Below, piece by piece: positions 1-7,747 of a DNA stretch of 21,447 nucleotides. A program made the position numbers and the translations under genes. The first letter of the stretch is position 1. Each line of letters begins with the position of its first letter. Source of the DNA: JBBQDK01 sp038319625 (lineage in GTDB: Bacteria > Pseudomonadota > Gammaproteobacteria > JBBQDK01); contig JBBQDK010000036.1 of the NCBI GenBank assembly GCA_038319625.1, forward strand, positions 1 to 21,447, written 5' to 3'. Below the pieces are notes generated by a model that had not been told where the DNA came from, made no database searches, and worked only from the letters and a program-made list of their open reading frames with translations.

Positions 1-461
1 GATGGTGTCTGCCCCAACGGCTGGATGGAAATCGTGCCATCAGCGCCGATTTCCAGTTTCTGATAGGGCGGCACAGTGATAGGGCCGCCATCGCCCAGTA
101 CCGGCAGGCCGGCACCGTTCTGCAGCAGTCCAGTACTGTCGACCTTGAGATCGCCGGCGCGTGTATAGGCCTCCTGCCCGTCCGCACCCTGCACGGCCAG
201 CAAGCCATCACCATTGATCGCGACATCGAGGTCGTTTCCCGTCATGGAAAGCGGGCCCGGCGTCAGATCCACGCCGGGAGTGCCGGCCTCTGCATAGGCA
301 CGGCTGTCATAACCCGGCCCGTACACTGGCAGACTTTGAAAAGCCGCAAGGTCGGCACGAAAACCCGTGGTACTGGCATTGGCCAGATTGTTGGTATTCG
401 CCGCCTGCGCCAGCAGGATCTGCTTGGCGCCGGTCATCGCGATGTACATCATATGGTCCAT
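1..461 (-). CDS. flgF: Flagellar proximal rod protein FlgF (partial, C-terminus off window)
   Basis: Reading leftwards from ATG at 461, the product begins MDHMMYIAMTGAKQ and continues through the rod/hook N-terminal signature (NTNNLANASTTGFRADLAAF, about residues 23-42) and the central stretch TGNDLDVAINGDG, typical of FlgF. FlgF is a proximal rod subunit of the flagellar basal body, exported by the flagellar type III system. The GAGG 9 bases upstream supports this start. About 153 codons are visible; the remainder, including the C-terminal helical domain, lies beyond base 1. It is the last visible gene of the flgBCDEF run and starts 35 bases after flgE ends. The family call is secure; only completeness is unknown. 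Confidence 0.93.
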   Translation of the reverse strand, partial: MDHMMYIAMTGAKQILLAQAANTNNLANASTTGFRADLAAFQSLPVYGPGYDSRAYAEAGTPGVDLTPGPLSMTGNDLDVAINGDGLLAVQGADGQEAYTRAGDLKVDSTGLLQNGAGLPVLGDGGPITVPPYQKLEIGADGTISIQPLGQTP

Positions 462-495
462 AACACTCGACCTCTCGCTAGCCGTTAGTTACCGT

Positions 496-1743
496 TTAAC
501 CGATCTTGTTAATGAGCGTTTGCGTAATCTGGTTGGCCGTGGAAATCACCTGCGCGTTTGCCTGGTAATTGCGCTGTGCGTTGATCATGCTGACCAGGGC
601 CTGGGATATATCGACGTTGGATTGCTCTAGCGCACCCGACTGCAGTGACCCCAGACTGGACGACCCCGGAGCGCCGGTCAGCGCCGCGCCGGAATTGAAC
701 GATTCCGCCCAGGTGGTATCGCCGAGCTGGCGCAGCCCCTGTGGATTGACGAAGTTGGACAGCACCACCTGACCCAGGGCATTGGACTGACCGTTGGTAT
801 AACGCGCGAAGATAATGCCGGTATCGCTGATGTCGACACCGCTGACACGACCTGTGGTAAACCCGTTCTGGGTCAGTGAATTCACGCTGAAACCGCTGCC
901 GTACTGAGTCAGGCCACCGTAGTTCATCGTCAAGGTGAGCGGTGCCGAGCCATTGGACGGTGTGTAGGTGCCGGTGGTCAACGTATTCGGCGGTACGGCC
1001 GTCGCATTGATGGTGCTCAGCTTGCCGCCGCTGCCGAAGACCAGCTTGTCCGGAGCACCAGCGACACCACCAGCATTGCTGATATTGGAGCCATCGACGT
1101 ACGTATAGGCATTCCAGGCGCCCGGACCGGTCTTTACGTAGTACGTGCTCATCAGGTGCGAGCTGCCGAACGAATCGTAAATGCTGGTCGATGTCGAGTG
1201 ATTGAAACTGGTCGGATCGGTGATATCGAAACCGGTCGTTGGTGCAGTCTGCGAGGCGTCGATATTCAGGCCCAACGCTACTGTGGTCGTAGCAGTAGGC
1301 GGAATGTCAGCGCTGGACAGCTGCACATCACCGATGGCGCCGGAGATGTTGCCAGACGAATCTGCGGTATAGGCAGTCAGGTGCTGGCCATTGCTGTTGA
1401 CCATGTAGCCGCTGTTATCGACTTGGAATTGCCCGGCACGCGAATACACGATGTTGCCGTTGTCGTTGAGACGGAAGAAACCCTGACCGTTGATGGCCAA
1501 ATCGAGATTGTTCTGCGTGATGGCTACACTGCCCTGGCTGAACTGCTGCGCAACGGACGCCAGACGCACACCGCTACCGATGGCCATCGAACTCGTACCC
1601 AGATTGGTGGAGGCATAGATATCTGCAAACTCCGCACGCGATACCTTGAATCCGGTGGTACTGGCATTGGCAATATTGTTGGAAATCACATTGAGATCGG
1701 ACGATGCCGCGTTGAGTCCTGTTAATGCTGTTTCGAAACCCAT
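496..1743 (-). CDS. flgE: Flagellar hook protein FlgE
   Basis: The 415-residue product has the FlgE layout. The N-terminal rod/hook helix is MGFETALTGLNAASSDL followed by NVISNNIANASTTGFK (residues 1-33). A variable, Ser/Thr/Gly-rich middle forms the outer hook domains. The C-terminal helix carries the QRNYQANAQVISTANQ motif. FlgE polymerises about 120-fold into the universal-joint hook outside the outer membrane. A strong Shine-Dalgarno (GAGGAG, 7 bases before ATG) fixes the start at 1743. It lies 24 bases downstream of flgD, whose product caps the growing hook. The length is near the family norm of about 400. There are no disruptions. Confidence 0.96.
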   Translation of the reverse strand: MGFETALTGLNAASSDLNVISNNIANASTTGFKVSRAEFADIYASTNLGTSSMAIGSGVRLASVAQQFSQGSVAITQNNLDLAINGQGFFRLNDNGNIVYSRAGQFQVDNSGYMVNSNGQHLTAYTADSSGNISGAIGDVQLSSADIPPTATTTVALGLNIDASQTAPTTGFDITDPTSFNHSTSTSIYDSFGSSHLMSTYYVKTGPGAWNAYTYVDGSNISNAGGVAGAPDKLVFGSGGKLSTINATAVPPNTLTTGTYTPSNGSAPLTLTMNYGGLTQYGSGFSVNSLTQNGFTTGRVSGVDISDTGIIFARYTNGQSNALGQVVLSNFVNPQGLRQLGDTTWAESFNSGAALTGAPGSSSLGSLQSGALEQSNVDISQALVSMINAQRNYQANAQVISTANQITQTLINKIG

Positions 1744-1767
1744 GAACTGTCTCCTCGAAAATTAGAC

Positions 1768-2448
1768 TTACATGATTTCCCGGACGGCGGAGAAGTCCAC
1801 CGACCCGAGTCCGGATAGATTTAATGTCAAGCCAGAACCATTTGCGCCGATGTTGACGCTGTTGACCTTATCCGCGACCAGTGTATTGACCGCCTGTTCC
1901 TTGCCGTTCATCAGTGCGCTGGCGCTGATGATATAGACGCCGGGCGTCGCTGCGGCGCCTGTGTCCGTAAGACCATCCCATTGGAAACCGGTCAAGCCCG
2001 TCGGCTGCGTACCCAATGGCATACGCCGTATCACCTGGCCACTGGTATCGTAAATACTCACCGTGACCTCGCTGGCACTGGCCGGCAGATCGACGGCGCC
2101 ATTGATGCCGCCGCCGGCATTGAGCATGGCGCTGCCTCCCGGCGCCAGCACCGTATGACCGACCAGTGACGCTGCCTGCAGCGACTGATTGGAATTCATC
2201 GATGACGCGAAACCGGAGAACGACTTCTGCAGGTCGCTGATGCCCGATACCGCGCTGAACTGCGCCAACTGACCGAGGAAGGCACTGCTGTCCATCGGCT
2301 TGGTCGGGTCCTGGTTCTTCAATTGAGCCATCATGAGATTGAGAAAATCCTGCTGTCCCAAGGCACTCATCGCATTGTTGTTCGTGCTTGACGCGGCGGT
2401 GGCCGAATCGAGCGCCGCGTAAGGATTGTTTGCAGATACGCTGGTCAT
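1768..2448 (-). CDS. flgD: Flagellar hook assembly scaffold FlgD
   Basis: The 226-residue protein carries the conserved FlgD N-terminal segment LGQQDFLNLMMAQLKNQDP (about residues 30-48), then KPMDSSAFLGQLAQFSAVSG, followed by the Ig/FlgD-type beta domain with WDGLTDTGAAATPGVY. FlgD forms the cap at the tip of the growing hook and is removed when the hook is complete. The start at 2448 has GGAG 8 bases upstream. It sits between flgC and flgE, as in nearly all gammaproteobacterial flgB operons, and is probably transcribed from the sigma-54 promoter ahead of flgB. Confidence 0.95.
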   Translation of the reverse strand: MTSVSANNPYAALDSATAASSTNNNAMSALGQQDFLNLMMAQLKNQDPTKPMDSSAFLGQLAQFSAVSGISDLQKSFSGFASSMNSNQSLQAASLVGHTVLAPGGSAMLNAGGGINGAVDLPASASEVTVSIYDTSGQVIRRMPLGTQPTGLTGFQWDGLTDTGAAATPGVYIISASALMNGKEQAVNTLVADKVNSVNIGANGSGLTLNLSGLGSVDFSAVREIM

Positions 2449-2488
2449 AGTGTGAACTCCGTTGATTCTCGATTCGTCATGCTATCGA

Positions 2489-2902
2489 TCACTGGCCCAG
2501 CTTCAGGGTGCTGAGCATGAGTTGCTTAGAGGTGTTCAACACCTCGACATTGTTCTGATAGGAGCGCGACGCCGAAATCATATTGGCCATCTCCTCCACC
2601 GGATTGACGTTGGTCGTATAAACATAGCCCGTGGCATCGGCGAGCGGATTGCCGGGTTGGTACTGTTTGTTGATGGGCGCCTGACTCTCGGTCACGCCCT
2701 GCACCTTCACACCCACCGACTCGGCATTACGGCCCATGCCCTGCATCACCGCGGAGAACACCGGGTTCCTGGCGCGATAAGCTGTATCGGGCGTGGTGGC
2801 GACGCTGTCGGCATTGGCCAGATTACTCGCGACAGTATTGAGGCGCACCGACTGGGCGCTCATGGCGGAGCCGGCAATATCGAAGATGTTGGAAAGCGGC
2901 AT
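2489..2902 (-). CDS. flgC: Flagellar proximal rod protein FlgC
   Basis: The 137-residue product matches the usual FlgC length. It begins MPLSNIFDIAGSAMSAQSVR, followed by LNTVASNLANADSV, and ends with the C-terminal helix signature NPVEEMANMISASRSYQNNV. FlgC assembles with FlgB and FlgF as the proximal rod crossing the periplasm. GGGAG 6-7 bases before the ATG fixes the start. It begins only 2 bases after the flgB stop, so the two are probably translationally coupled. No anomalies were seen. Confidence 0.95.
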   Translation of the reverse strand: MPLSNIFDIAGSAMSAQSVRLNTVASNLANADSVATTPDTAYRARNPVFSAVMQGMGRNAESVGVKVQGVTESQAPINKQYQPGNPLADATGYVYTTNVNPVEEMANMISASRSYQNNVEVLNTSKQLMLSTLKLGQ

Positions 2903-2904
2903 GA

Positions 2905-3303
2905 TTAGTCTCCCTTGATCGCGGTCAGCAAGCTGCGGATACGGCCACCGAGGATGGTCAGGCTGGTCTGATAATCGACGGCATTGCGCGCGAACGCGGC
3001 CTGTTCGACCTGTACGTCTACGGTATTACCATCGAGAGAGGGTTGCAGCGGATTGCGGAAACCGACGTGCACGTTGCCGATAGGATTGGCCGCACCCGGT
3101 TGGATATGATCCGGCTGCGTGGTCGTAAGCGTCTCGGCATGGCTACGCGCGGCGCCGAGCACCTGCTTGAAATCGATGTCGCGCGCCTTGTATCCCGGCG
3201 TGTCGGCATTGGCGAGATTCTCCGCCAACAGCTCGGCGCGGCGCGAACGCAGCTGCAGTGCCTGGGCGTGTATCCCAAACGCGGAATCGAGATCTATCGG
3301 CAT
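2905..3303 (-). CDS. flgB: Flagellar proximal rod protein FlgB
   Basis: The open frame extends back to 3447, but the FlgB family starts at MPIDLDSAFGIHAQALQLR, giving 132 residues, the usual size. A GAGGTGGG stretch directly precedes that ATG, and the sigma-54 promoter at 3342-3357 lies inside the longer frame, which rules out the upstream start. Rod signatures are AELLAENLANADTPGYKARD (residues 27-46) and the C-terminal VEQAAFARNAVDYQTSL. FlgB is the proximal rod subunit nearest the export gate. It is the first gene of the flgBCDEF operon here. Confidence 0.94.
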   Translation of the reverse strand: MPIDLDSAFGIHAQALQLRSRRAELLAENLANADTPGYKARDIDFKQVLGAARSHAETLTTTQPDHIQPGAANPIGNVHVGFRNPLQPSLDGNTVDVQVEQAAFARNAVDYQTSLTILGGRIRSLLTAIKGD

Positions 3304-3341
3304 CACCCACCTCAAACTTGAATCTGTGTGAGCAAAGGCGA

Positions 3342-3357
3342 AGCAATGGCTGTGCCA
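3342..3357 (-). promoter_or_regulatory. Sigma-54 (RpoN) promoter for flgBCDEF
   Basis: On the minus strand the sequence reads TGGCACAGCCATTGCT. It has the -24 TGGCAC and -12 TTGCT elements, with GG and GC exactly 12 bases apart, and is a near-consensus sigma-54 promoter. The expected start of transcription is near 3331, leaving a leader of about 28 bases before flgB. In Vibrio and Pseudomonas, rod/hook operons are sigma-54 dependent and activated by FlrC/FleR; that activator is inferred here, not seen. Confidence 0.85.
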
Positions 3358-3466
3358 CCGCCAATAAACTCCCGGTGAACAGGACGTTAGAATTTCAGGC
3401 GGAAACGGAGGGGTGAACAGGTGGCAATAAATTGCCGCGGGAGGCAAGTAATGGCAATGATGAAAT

Positions 3467-3519
3467 ATGAATGATGAACGATGAGTTAAAAATGGCAGGC
3501 CTCAGCGTTCATCATTCAT
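3467..3519. repeat. 14-bp perfect inverted repeat between cheR and the flgB promoter
   Basis: ATGAATGATGAACG (3467-3480) is the exact reverse complement of CGTTCATCATTCAT (3506-3519), with a 25-base spacer. It starts 3 bases past the cheR stop, so it could fold at the end of the cheV-cheR transcript. The stem is AT-rich and no U-run follows on the minus strand, so it is not a canonical intrinsic terminator. The arms also hold short internal repeats of the CATTCAT/CGTTCAT kind. Confidence 0.6.
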
Positions 3520-3522
3520 CGT

Positions 3523-4407
3523 TCAGAAGCTCCCCTTCAACTTGTAGACCACTCCCGGATTGCAACGCACCATGTCATAGGCATCCGAATAATTAGTGAT
3601 GGATTCGGAAGCGCCCAGAAGCAAGTGACCACCGGGATTCAGTGTCTTGCCCATGCGGGCCATGATGTCGGACTTCGATTCGCTGGAGAAATAGATCAGC
3701 ACGTTGCGGCAGAAGATGATGTCGAAACGACCGAGCAGGGCGTAACTTTGCAGCAGATTGAGCGACAGGAAGCGCACCCGGGTGCGGATCTCGGGGCGCA
3801 CCTCCCACTGCTTGCCGACCGGCGTGAAGAAACGCTGTTTGCGCTCGGAGACGATGCCGCGGGCCAGGGTCATATCGTCATAGCGGGCATCCTTGGCTTC
3901 CTTGAGGATGGCCGGAGAAATATCCGTGGCGACAATCTGCACGTCGCCGAGGGCGCCGGGATTGGCAGCCAAGTATTCCTGAACCGTCATACTTATAGAA
4001 TAGGGCTCCTGCCCCGAGGAACAGGCCGCCGACCAGATACGCACACTGCGCGGGCGCTTCTTGGCCAATTCCGGCAACAATTTCTGCTTCAGAACATCAT
4101 AGGGATAGCCGTCGCGGAACCACAGCGTTTCGTTGGTGGTCATCGCCTCGATGATGCTCTCGCGCAGCCGGGGAGTGCGCGTCTTGTTGATATCGTCGAT
4201 CAGGGCGCCCAGCGATTTCAGCTTATGATCGGCCATCACCCGACTGAGCCTACTGGTGACCAGATAGTGCTTGTTGTCACCCAATACAATGCCGCAGGCC
4301 TTTTCCAGAAAGACCCTGAAATCTTCATATTCCTGTGCTGTAAAGGACCCTTCGGCCAAACTGCTCACCCGATCTATTTGGTTGGATACTGCATTCGCAC
4401 TATGCAC
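3523..4407 (-). CDS. cheR: Chemotaxis protein methyltransferase CheR
   Basis: CheR methylates glutamates on chemoreceptors using S-adenosylmethionine. Visible landmarks are the N-terminal helical domain (FTAQEYEDFRVFLEKACGI), the TTNETLWFRD motif, the SAM-binding IWSAACSSGQEPYSISM, FDIIFCRNVLIYF, and the C-terminal LLLGASES. Counting from GTG 4407 the product is 294 residues, slightly longer than E. coli CheR. I chose 4407 because AGGG lies 7 bases upstream. A GTG at 4428 would add 7 residues but has no ribosome binding site. It follows cheV by 57 bases in the same orientation, the order also found in Pseudomonas. Confidence 0.93.
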   Translation of the reverse strand: MHSANAVSNQIDRVSSLAEGSFTAQEYEDFRVFLEKACGIVLGDNKHYLVTSRLSRVMADHKLKSLGALIDDINKTRTPRLRESIIEAMTTNETLWFRDGYPYDVLKQKLLPELAKKRPRSVRIWSAACSSGQEPYSISMTVQEYLAANPGALGDVQIVATDISPAILKEAKDARYDDMTLARGIVSERKQRFFTPVGKQWEVRPEIRTRVRFLSLNLLQSYALLGRFDIIFCRNVLIYFSSESKSDIMARMGKTLNPGGHLLLGASESITNYSDAYDMVRCNPGVVYKLKGSF

Positions 4408-4464
4408 ACTATCACCCTGCCCTGCCACAGCAGTATAACCACATTGTCGGGAATGAATGAACTG

Positions 4465-5409
4465 CTATGCCACCGCGCTGCGCGCCTGTTCGATCTGCGT
4501 CGTGGCATCGAGTACAGCCTGTGCCAGGTAATCGGCCTGGAACTTGGCAATGAATTTATTGGCACCGACCTTCTCGACCATGGCATTGTTGAAAACACCG
4601 CTGAGTGATGTATGCAGCAATACGTACAGGCCCGACAGGCGCGGATCCTTGCGGATCTCCGTGGTGAGTGTATAGCCGTCCATCTCGGGCATCTCGACAT
4701 CGGAGATCACCAGCGAGACGGTCTCATGAATGTCACCTTCTTCAGCCCACTTGATGAGTTGATCGAGTCCCCGGCGACCATCGTTGGCCAGTGTGATCTC
4801 ATAACCGATCTTTTCCAGGCAGCGCTTGATCTGATTGCGCGCCACCGAGGAATCGTCCACCACCAGCACATGCCTGCGGACCTGCTCACGGTTCTGAGCA
4901 CTGTCCAGAATGCTCTGTGAAATATCGTCGACTACACCGATGACCTCGGACAGCACCTTTTCCACGTCGATGATCTCAACCAGTTCGTTGTCAACCTTGG
5001 TGACCGCAGTCAGATAACTGGTGATTCCCGCGCCCGACGGCGGCGGCACGATATCTTCCCATTTCATATTTATAATGCGGTCCACCGAACTGACCAGGAA
5101 ACCCTGAATGGTGCGGTTGTATTCGGTAATGATCACGTAGCTGTTTTCGAAATCATCGACTGGCGCCATACCGACGGCCATGGACAAATCCATCACCGGG
5201 ATGGTCTTGCCACGCATATTGGCAATGCCGCGCACGACCGGATTGGCATGCGGCACTCGTGTGAGCTTGGGGCACTGAATCACTTCCTGCACCTTGAACA
5301 CATTGATACCGAAGCGCTGCTTGGTACCGAGCCGGAACAGCAAGAGTTCCAGACGGTTGTGGCCAGCCAGCTTGGTGCGCTGATCGACGGTCGCCAAAAC
5401 ACTGGACAT
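4465..5409 (-). CDS. cheV: Chemotaxis coupling/response-regulator protein CheV
   Basis: CheV couples receptors to CheA and tunes signalling through its receiver domain. Residues about 15-165 form a CheW-like domain (ELLLFRLGTKQRFGINVFKV, then GIANMRGKTIPVMDL). Residues about 180-305 form a receiver with the acidic pair D185-D186 (VLVVDDSSVAR), phosphoacceptor D237 in VISDVEMPEMDG, Thr/Ser at 267-268 and Lys 289. The start at 5409 has AGGAG 7 bases upstream; an earlier in-frame codon at 5427 lacks one. The 314-residue length is normal. It is divergent from the chemoreceptor gene at 5604. Confidence 0.95.
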   Translation of the reverse strand: MSSVLATVDQRTKLAGHNRLELLLFRLGTKQRFGINVFKVQEVIQCPKLTRVPHANPVVRGIANMRGKTIPVMDLSMAVGMAPVDDFENSYVIITEYNRTIQGFLVSSVDRIINMKWEDIVPPPSGAGITSYLTAVTKVDNELVEIIDVEKVLSEVIGVVDDISQSILDSAQNREQVRRHVLVVDDSSVARNQIKRCLEKIGYEITLANDGRRGLDQLIKWAEEGDIHETVSLVISDVEMPEMDGYTLTTEIRKDPRLSGLYVLLHTSLSGVFNNAMVEKVGANKFIAKFQADYLAQAVLDATTQIEQARSAVA

Positions 5410-5495
5410 GCGGGTTCTCCTCAACAATAAATCGTCGTGACACTACGTCATCCAGTAGCGGCGCGCGCCCGCCAATCTTGATGTAACAATAACCG

Positions 5496-5511
5496 CGGCA
5501 CAGCTCTTGCT
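5496..5511 (+). promoter_or_regulatory. Sigma-54 promoter for the chemoreceptor-flgA transcript
   Basis: The sequence CGGCACAGCTCTTGCT has the -24 GGCAC and -12 TTGCT elements with GG and GC 12 bases apart, matching the flgB promoter spacing. Predicted transcription starts near 5522, about 82 bases ahead of the chemoreceptor ATG. An 8-bp inverted repeat, GCACAGCT (5498-5505) with AGCTGTGC (5519-5526), straddles the -12 element and the start site. Confidence 0.75.
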
Positions 5512-5540
5512 AAGTTAAAGCTGTGCAGGCCTGTGCCGTT

Positions 5541-5583
5541 AGCTTTCACGTCGCCCCGTAGGGGGGACATCCCTATGAAAGCT
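5541..5583 (+). promoter_or_regulatory. Foldable leader upstream of the chemoreceptor gene
   Basis: In the predicted 5' leader, AGCTTTCA (5541-5548) pairs with TGAAAGCT (5576-5583), and TAGGG (5559-5563) pairs with CCCTA (5571-5575) directly adjoining it. This gives a 13-bp stem with a 10-base bulge on the 5' side. CCCC and GGGG around GTA (5554-5564) offer a competing fold. The ribosome binding site (AAGAGG) lies about 10 bases beyond. It does not match the cyclic-di-GMP-I riboswitch core, and no known class is recognised. Confidence 0.45.
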
Positions 5584-5603
5584 GCACCCACCAAGAGGTT
5601 ACT

Positions 5604-6950
5604 ATGTCGATGCCGTTTATGATGACGCGTCAAGCGCTGGATATTCTGAATGCGGCCGTCTCCGCAGATGACGCACTCATTCAGGATCACCTGAAACGCC
5701 ATAAATCCAGCGCCGAATCTCTGGCGCCTGTCACCAGCGTCATCGTTTCCTGGCATCGTCGCCTGCGCGAGGTCACCCAGGAAGGCCTGCAACTGCTGGA
5801 GCAGTCGGTCGGCGTGCTCGACGAGACCAAGGCCTTCCATCGCGGCATCAACTCCATTAAAGACCATGTGCGCACCGTCGCGGCGGCCGTGGAGGAAATG
5901 GCGGCAGCGGCTTCCGAAATCTCCTCGCATGCCCAGCAGACCGCCGAAAAAGCCGACGACGGCGAAACCAAGACCAACGAGGGCAACGTCTGCTGCGCCT
6001 CGCTGATCGGCGACCTCGACATGCTGGAAACCGCCATCAAGGATATGGCCAACAGCCTGTCGCAATTCGTCACTTTCACTCACGAGATCAACAAACTCAC
6101 CGGCACGGTCAAGGGCATCGCCCACCAGACCAACCTGCTGGCGTTGAACGCCGCGATCGAAGCGGCGCGTGCCGGCGAGGCGGGCCGCGGGTTCGCGGTG
6201 GTCGCCGACGAGGTCAAGCAACTTGCAGACAAGACCGCACAGGCCACCACCGAAATCGAAGCCGTCACCTCCACCATGAACCAGTTATCACGTAACGTCA
6301 GCAGTTCGGTGGATAACAGCCTGCAGCGACTGACCAAAAGCACCGACGCGATGGAAAACGTGGTCATGTCATTGTCCGATATCCACACCGTGGTCAGCGA
6401 CGTCAGCGAACGCGCTCAGCAGATCGCGACCGCCTCCGCCGAGCAACAGAAGGTGTCGCACGAAATGGCCAACAATCTCGCCACGATTTCTGGCTCTCTG
6501 GATGATGAAGAGCGTCATATCATGCTCATCACCCAGCATGCACGCGCCGCCTCCGAGGCCAGCGCCAGCCAGCTCAACAAATTCGCCGACTGGCAGGATG
6601 AGCGCATTTTGCTGCGTGCCGTGAAAGGCGGTCACCTGCTGTGGAAGATTCATCTGGAACAGGCGCTGTTCGAGGGTGAACGCATCGACATGGCCACCTG
6701 CCGAGATCACCATCAATGCCGCCTCGGCAAGTGGATCGATGGCACCGGCAAGGCACATTTCGGTAGCCAGAATGCTTTCCAGAAAATGACAGCCGCCCAC
6801 CAGCGCATCCACGACATCGGCATTCAGATCGCCACACTGATGAACGACAACAATCACGAGACCGCCCAGGAAAAACTTACCGATCTGGAGGTCGCCATGA
6901 CCCACACCTTCCAGGGCCTGGACGAGCTGATCCGGTCATTGGAGCACTGA
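5604..6950 (+). CDS. Soluble methyl-accepting chemotaxis protein with C-terminal CZB zinc domain
   Basis: This 448-residue chemoreceptor has no membrane segments or signal peptide, so it should be cytosolic. The signalling hairpin tip is clear (GIAHQTNLLALNAAIEAARA, residues 171-190, then GEAGRGFAVVADEVKQLA). Residues about 340-410 are a CZB (chemoreceptor zinc-binding) domain. H344 lies in HLLWK, C372 in CRLGKW, and H399 and H403 in the AHQRIH helix, giving the expected three-His one-Cys site. CZB receptors such as Helicobacter TlpD respond to oxidants, chiefly hypochlorous acid, through the zinc-bound cysteine; that role here is inferred. The short N-terminus (residues 1-85) has no recognised sensor domain. 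It is divergent from cheV, and flgA follows after one base. Confidence 0.93.
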   Translation: MSMPFMMTRQALDILNAAVSADDALIQDHLKRHKSSAESLAPVTSVIVSWHRRLREVTQEGLQLLEQSVGVLDETKAFHRGINSIKDHVRTVAAAVEEMAAAASEISSHAQQTAEKADDGETKTNEGNVCCASLIGDLDMLETAIKDMANSLSQFVTFTHEINKLTGTVKGIAHQTNLLALNAAIEAARAGEAGRGFAVVADEVKQLADKTAQATTEIEAVTSTMNQLSRNVSSSVDNSLQRLTKSTDAMENVVMSLSDIHTVVSDVSERAQQIATASAEQQKVSHEMANNLATISGSLDDEERHIMLITQHARAASEASASQLNKFADWQDERILLRAVKGGHLLWKIHLEQALFEGERIDMATCRDHHQCRLGKWIDGTGKAHFGSQNAFQKMTAAHQRIHDIGIQIATLMNDNNHETAQEKLTDLEVAMTHTFQGLDELIRSLEH

Positions 6951-6951
6951 C

Positions 6952-7653
6952 ATGCCACACCGCACGGCCATGGTTCTGCTTGCGCTGCTGACGACACCGG
7001 CGTTCGCGGACAATGGCCCGGCATTGCAGGACCTGGACACTATCCGTACGGTAGCCACGCAATTTCTCCAGGCACAACCGCACGACGCCGGCATCAGCAC
7101 GCAAGTTCAGGCCGGCAACCTCGACGGGCGTCTACGCCTGCCGCACTGCGCGCAGCAACTGCAAGCCTTTCAACCGGCCGGCGCACGTAGCGTCGGCAAT
7201 ACCACGGTCGGCGTACGCTGCACCAGTGGAGCGACCTGGAGCCTCTACGTACCGATGCATGTCTCGGCCAGCGCCGAGGTTATGATCATCAACCGGCCCT
7301 TGCCGCGCGGTACCATAGTGCATGCGGCTGATTTACGCAGTGAGCGGCGCGATCTTGCCGCCTTGGCCTACGGTTATGTATTGCATGCCAAGCAGGCGGA
7401 CGGTCAGCGTGTGACACGCAGTCTCAGCGAGGGCACGGTTCTGACACCAAATGTTCTGGCAGCACCGAAATGGGTCAAACGCGGCGAACGCGTGACCGTC
7501 GTGGCCCAGTCCGGCGGTATGGAAATCCGCATGACCGGCGAGGCCCTGATGGACGGTACCGAGGGCGCGTTGGTGCGGGTACGCAATATCAATTCGGCAC
7601 GGGTGGTAGAAGGCACGGTTATTGCTCAAGGTGTGATACAAGTCAGATTATGA
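6952..7653 (+). CDS. flgA: Flagella basal body P-ring formation chaperone FlgA
   Basis: The 233-residue periplasmic protein opens with a signal peptide (MPHRTAMVLLALLTTPAFA, cut after about residue 19). It has the FlgA paired cysteines C66 (LRLPHC) and C90 (VGVRC) and a SAF-type C-terminal domain (NRPLPRGTIVHAADL from about 114, then GTVLTPNVL and WVKRGERVTVVAQSGGMEI). FlgA assists P-ring (FlgI) assembly. Its ATG is one base after the chemoreceptor stop, so the two are almost certainly co-transcribed. The length is typical. Confidence 0.94.
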   Translation: MPHRTAMVLLALLTTPAFADNGPALQDLDTIRTVATQFLQAQPHDAGISTQVQAGNLDGRLRLPHCAQQLQAFQPAGARSVGNTTVGVRCTSGATWSLYVPMHVSASAEVMIINRPLPRGTIVHAADLRSERRDLAALAYGYVLHAKQADGQRVTRSLSEGTVLTPNVLAAPKWVKRGERVTVVAQSGGMEIRMTGEALMDGTEGALVRVRNINSARVVEGTVIAQGVIQVRL

Positions 7654-7676
7654 ACATCGGGACACCCACTCAGGTC

Positions 7677-7703
7677 TTCATGAGGGAAAACCGGCGCCGT
7701 TAA
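7677..7703 (+). promoter_or_regulatory. Possible sigma-28 (FliA) promoter for flgM
   Basis: GCCGTTAA at 7696-7703 is one base from the sigma-28 -10 consensus GCCGATAA. Fifteen bases upstream the -35 position holds TTCA, a poor match to TAAA. A sigma-28 promoter ahead of flgM is expected from other gammaproteobacteria, but this match is weak. Confidence 0.3.
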
Positions 7704-7747
7704 CCAGTACAGCAGAGGTCACCCTACCGGCCTCGGGAGTAAGTAGC

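Noticed and set aside
3625..4608. 327-codon plus-strand open frame
   Set aside because: It is antisense to cheR and to the 3' end of cheV, both clear family members with ribosome sites. Its translation shows no recognisable domain.
5512..5603. Cyclic-di-GMP riboswitch in the chemoreceptor leader
   Set aside because: The leader folds, but it lacks the GEMM-I core sequence and the tetraloop receptor, so no riboswitch class can be claimed.
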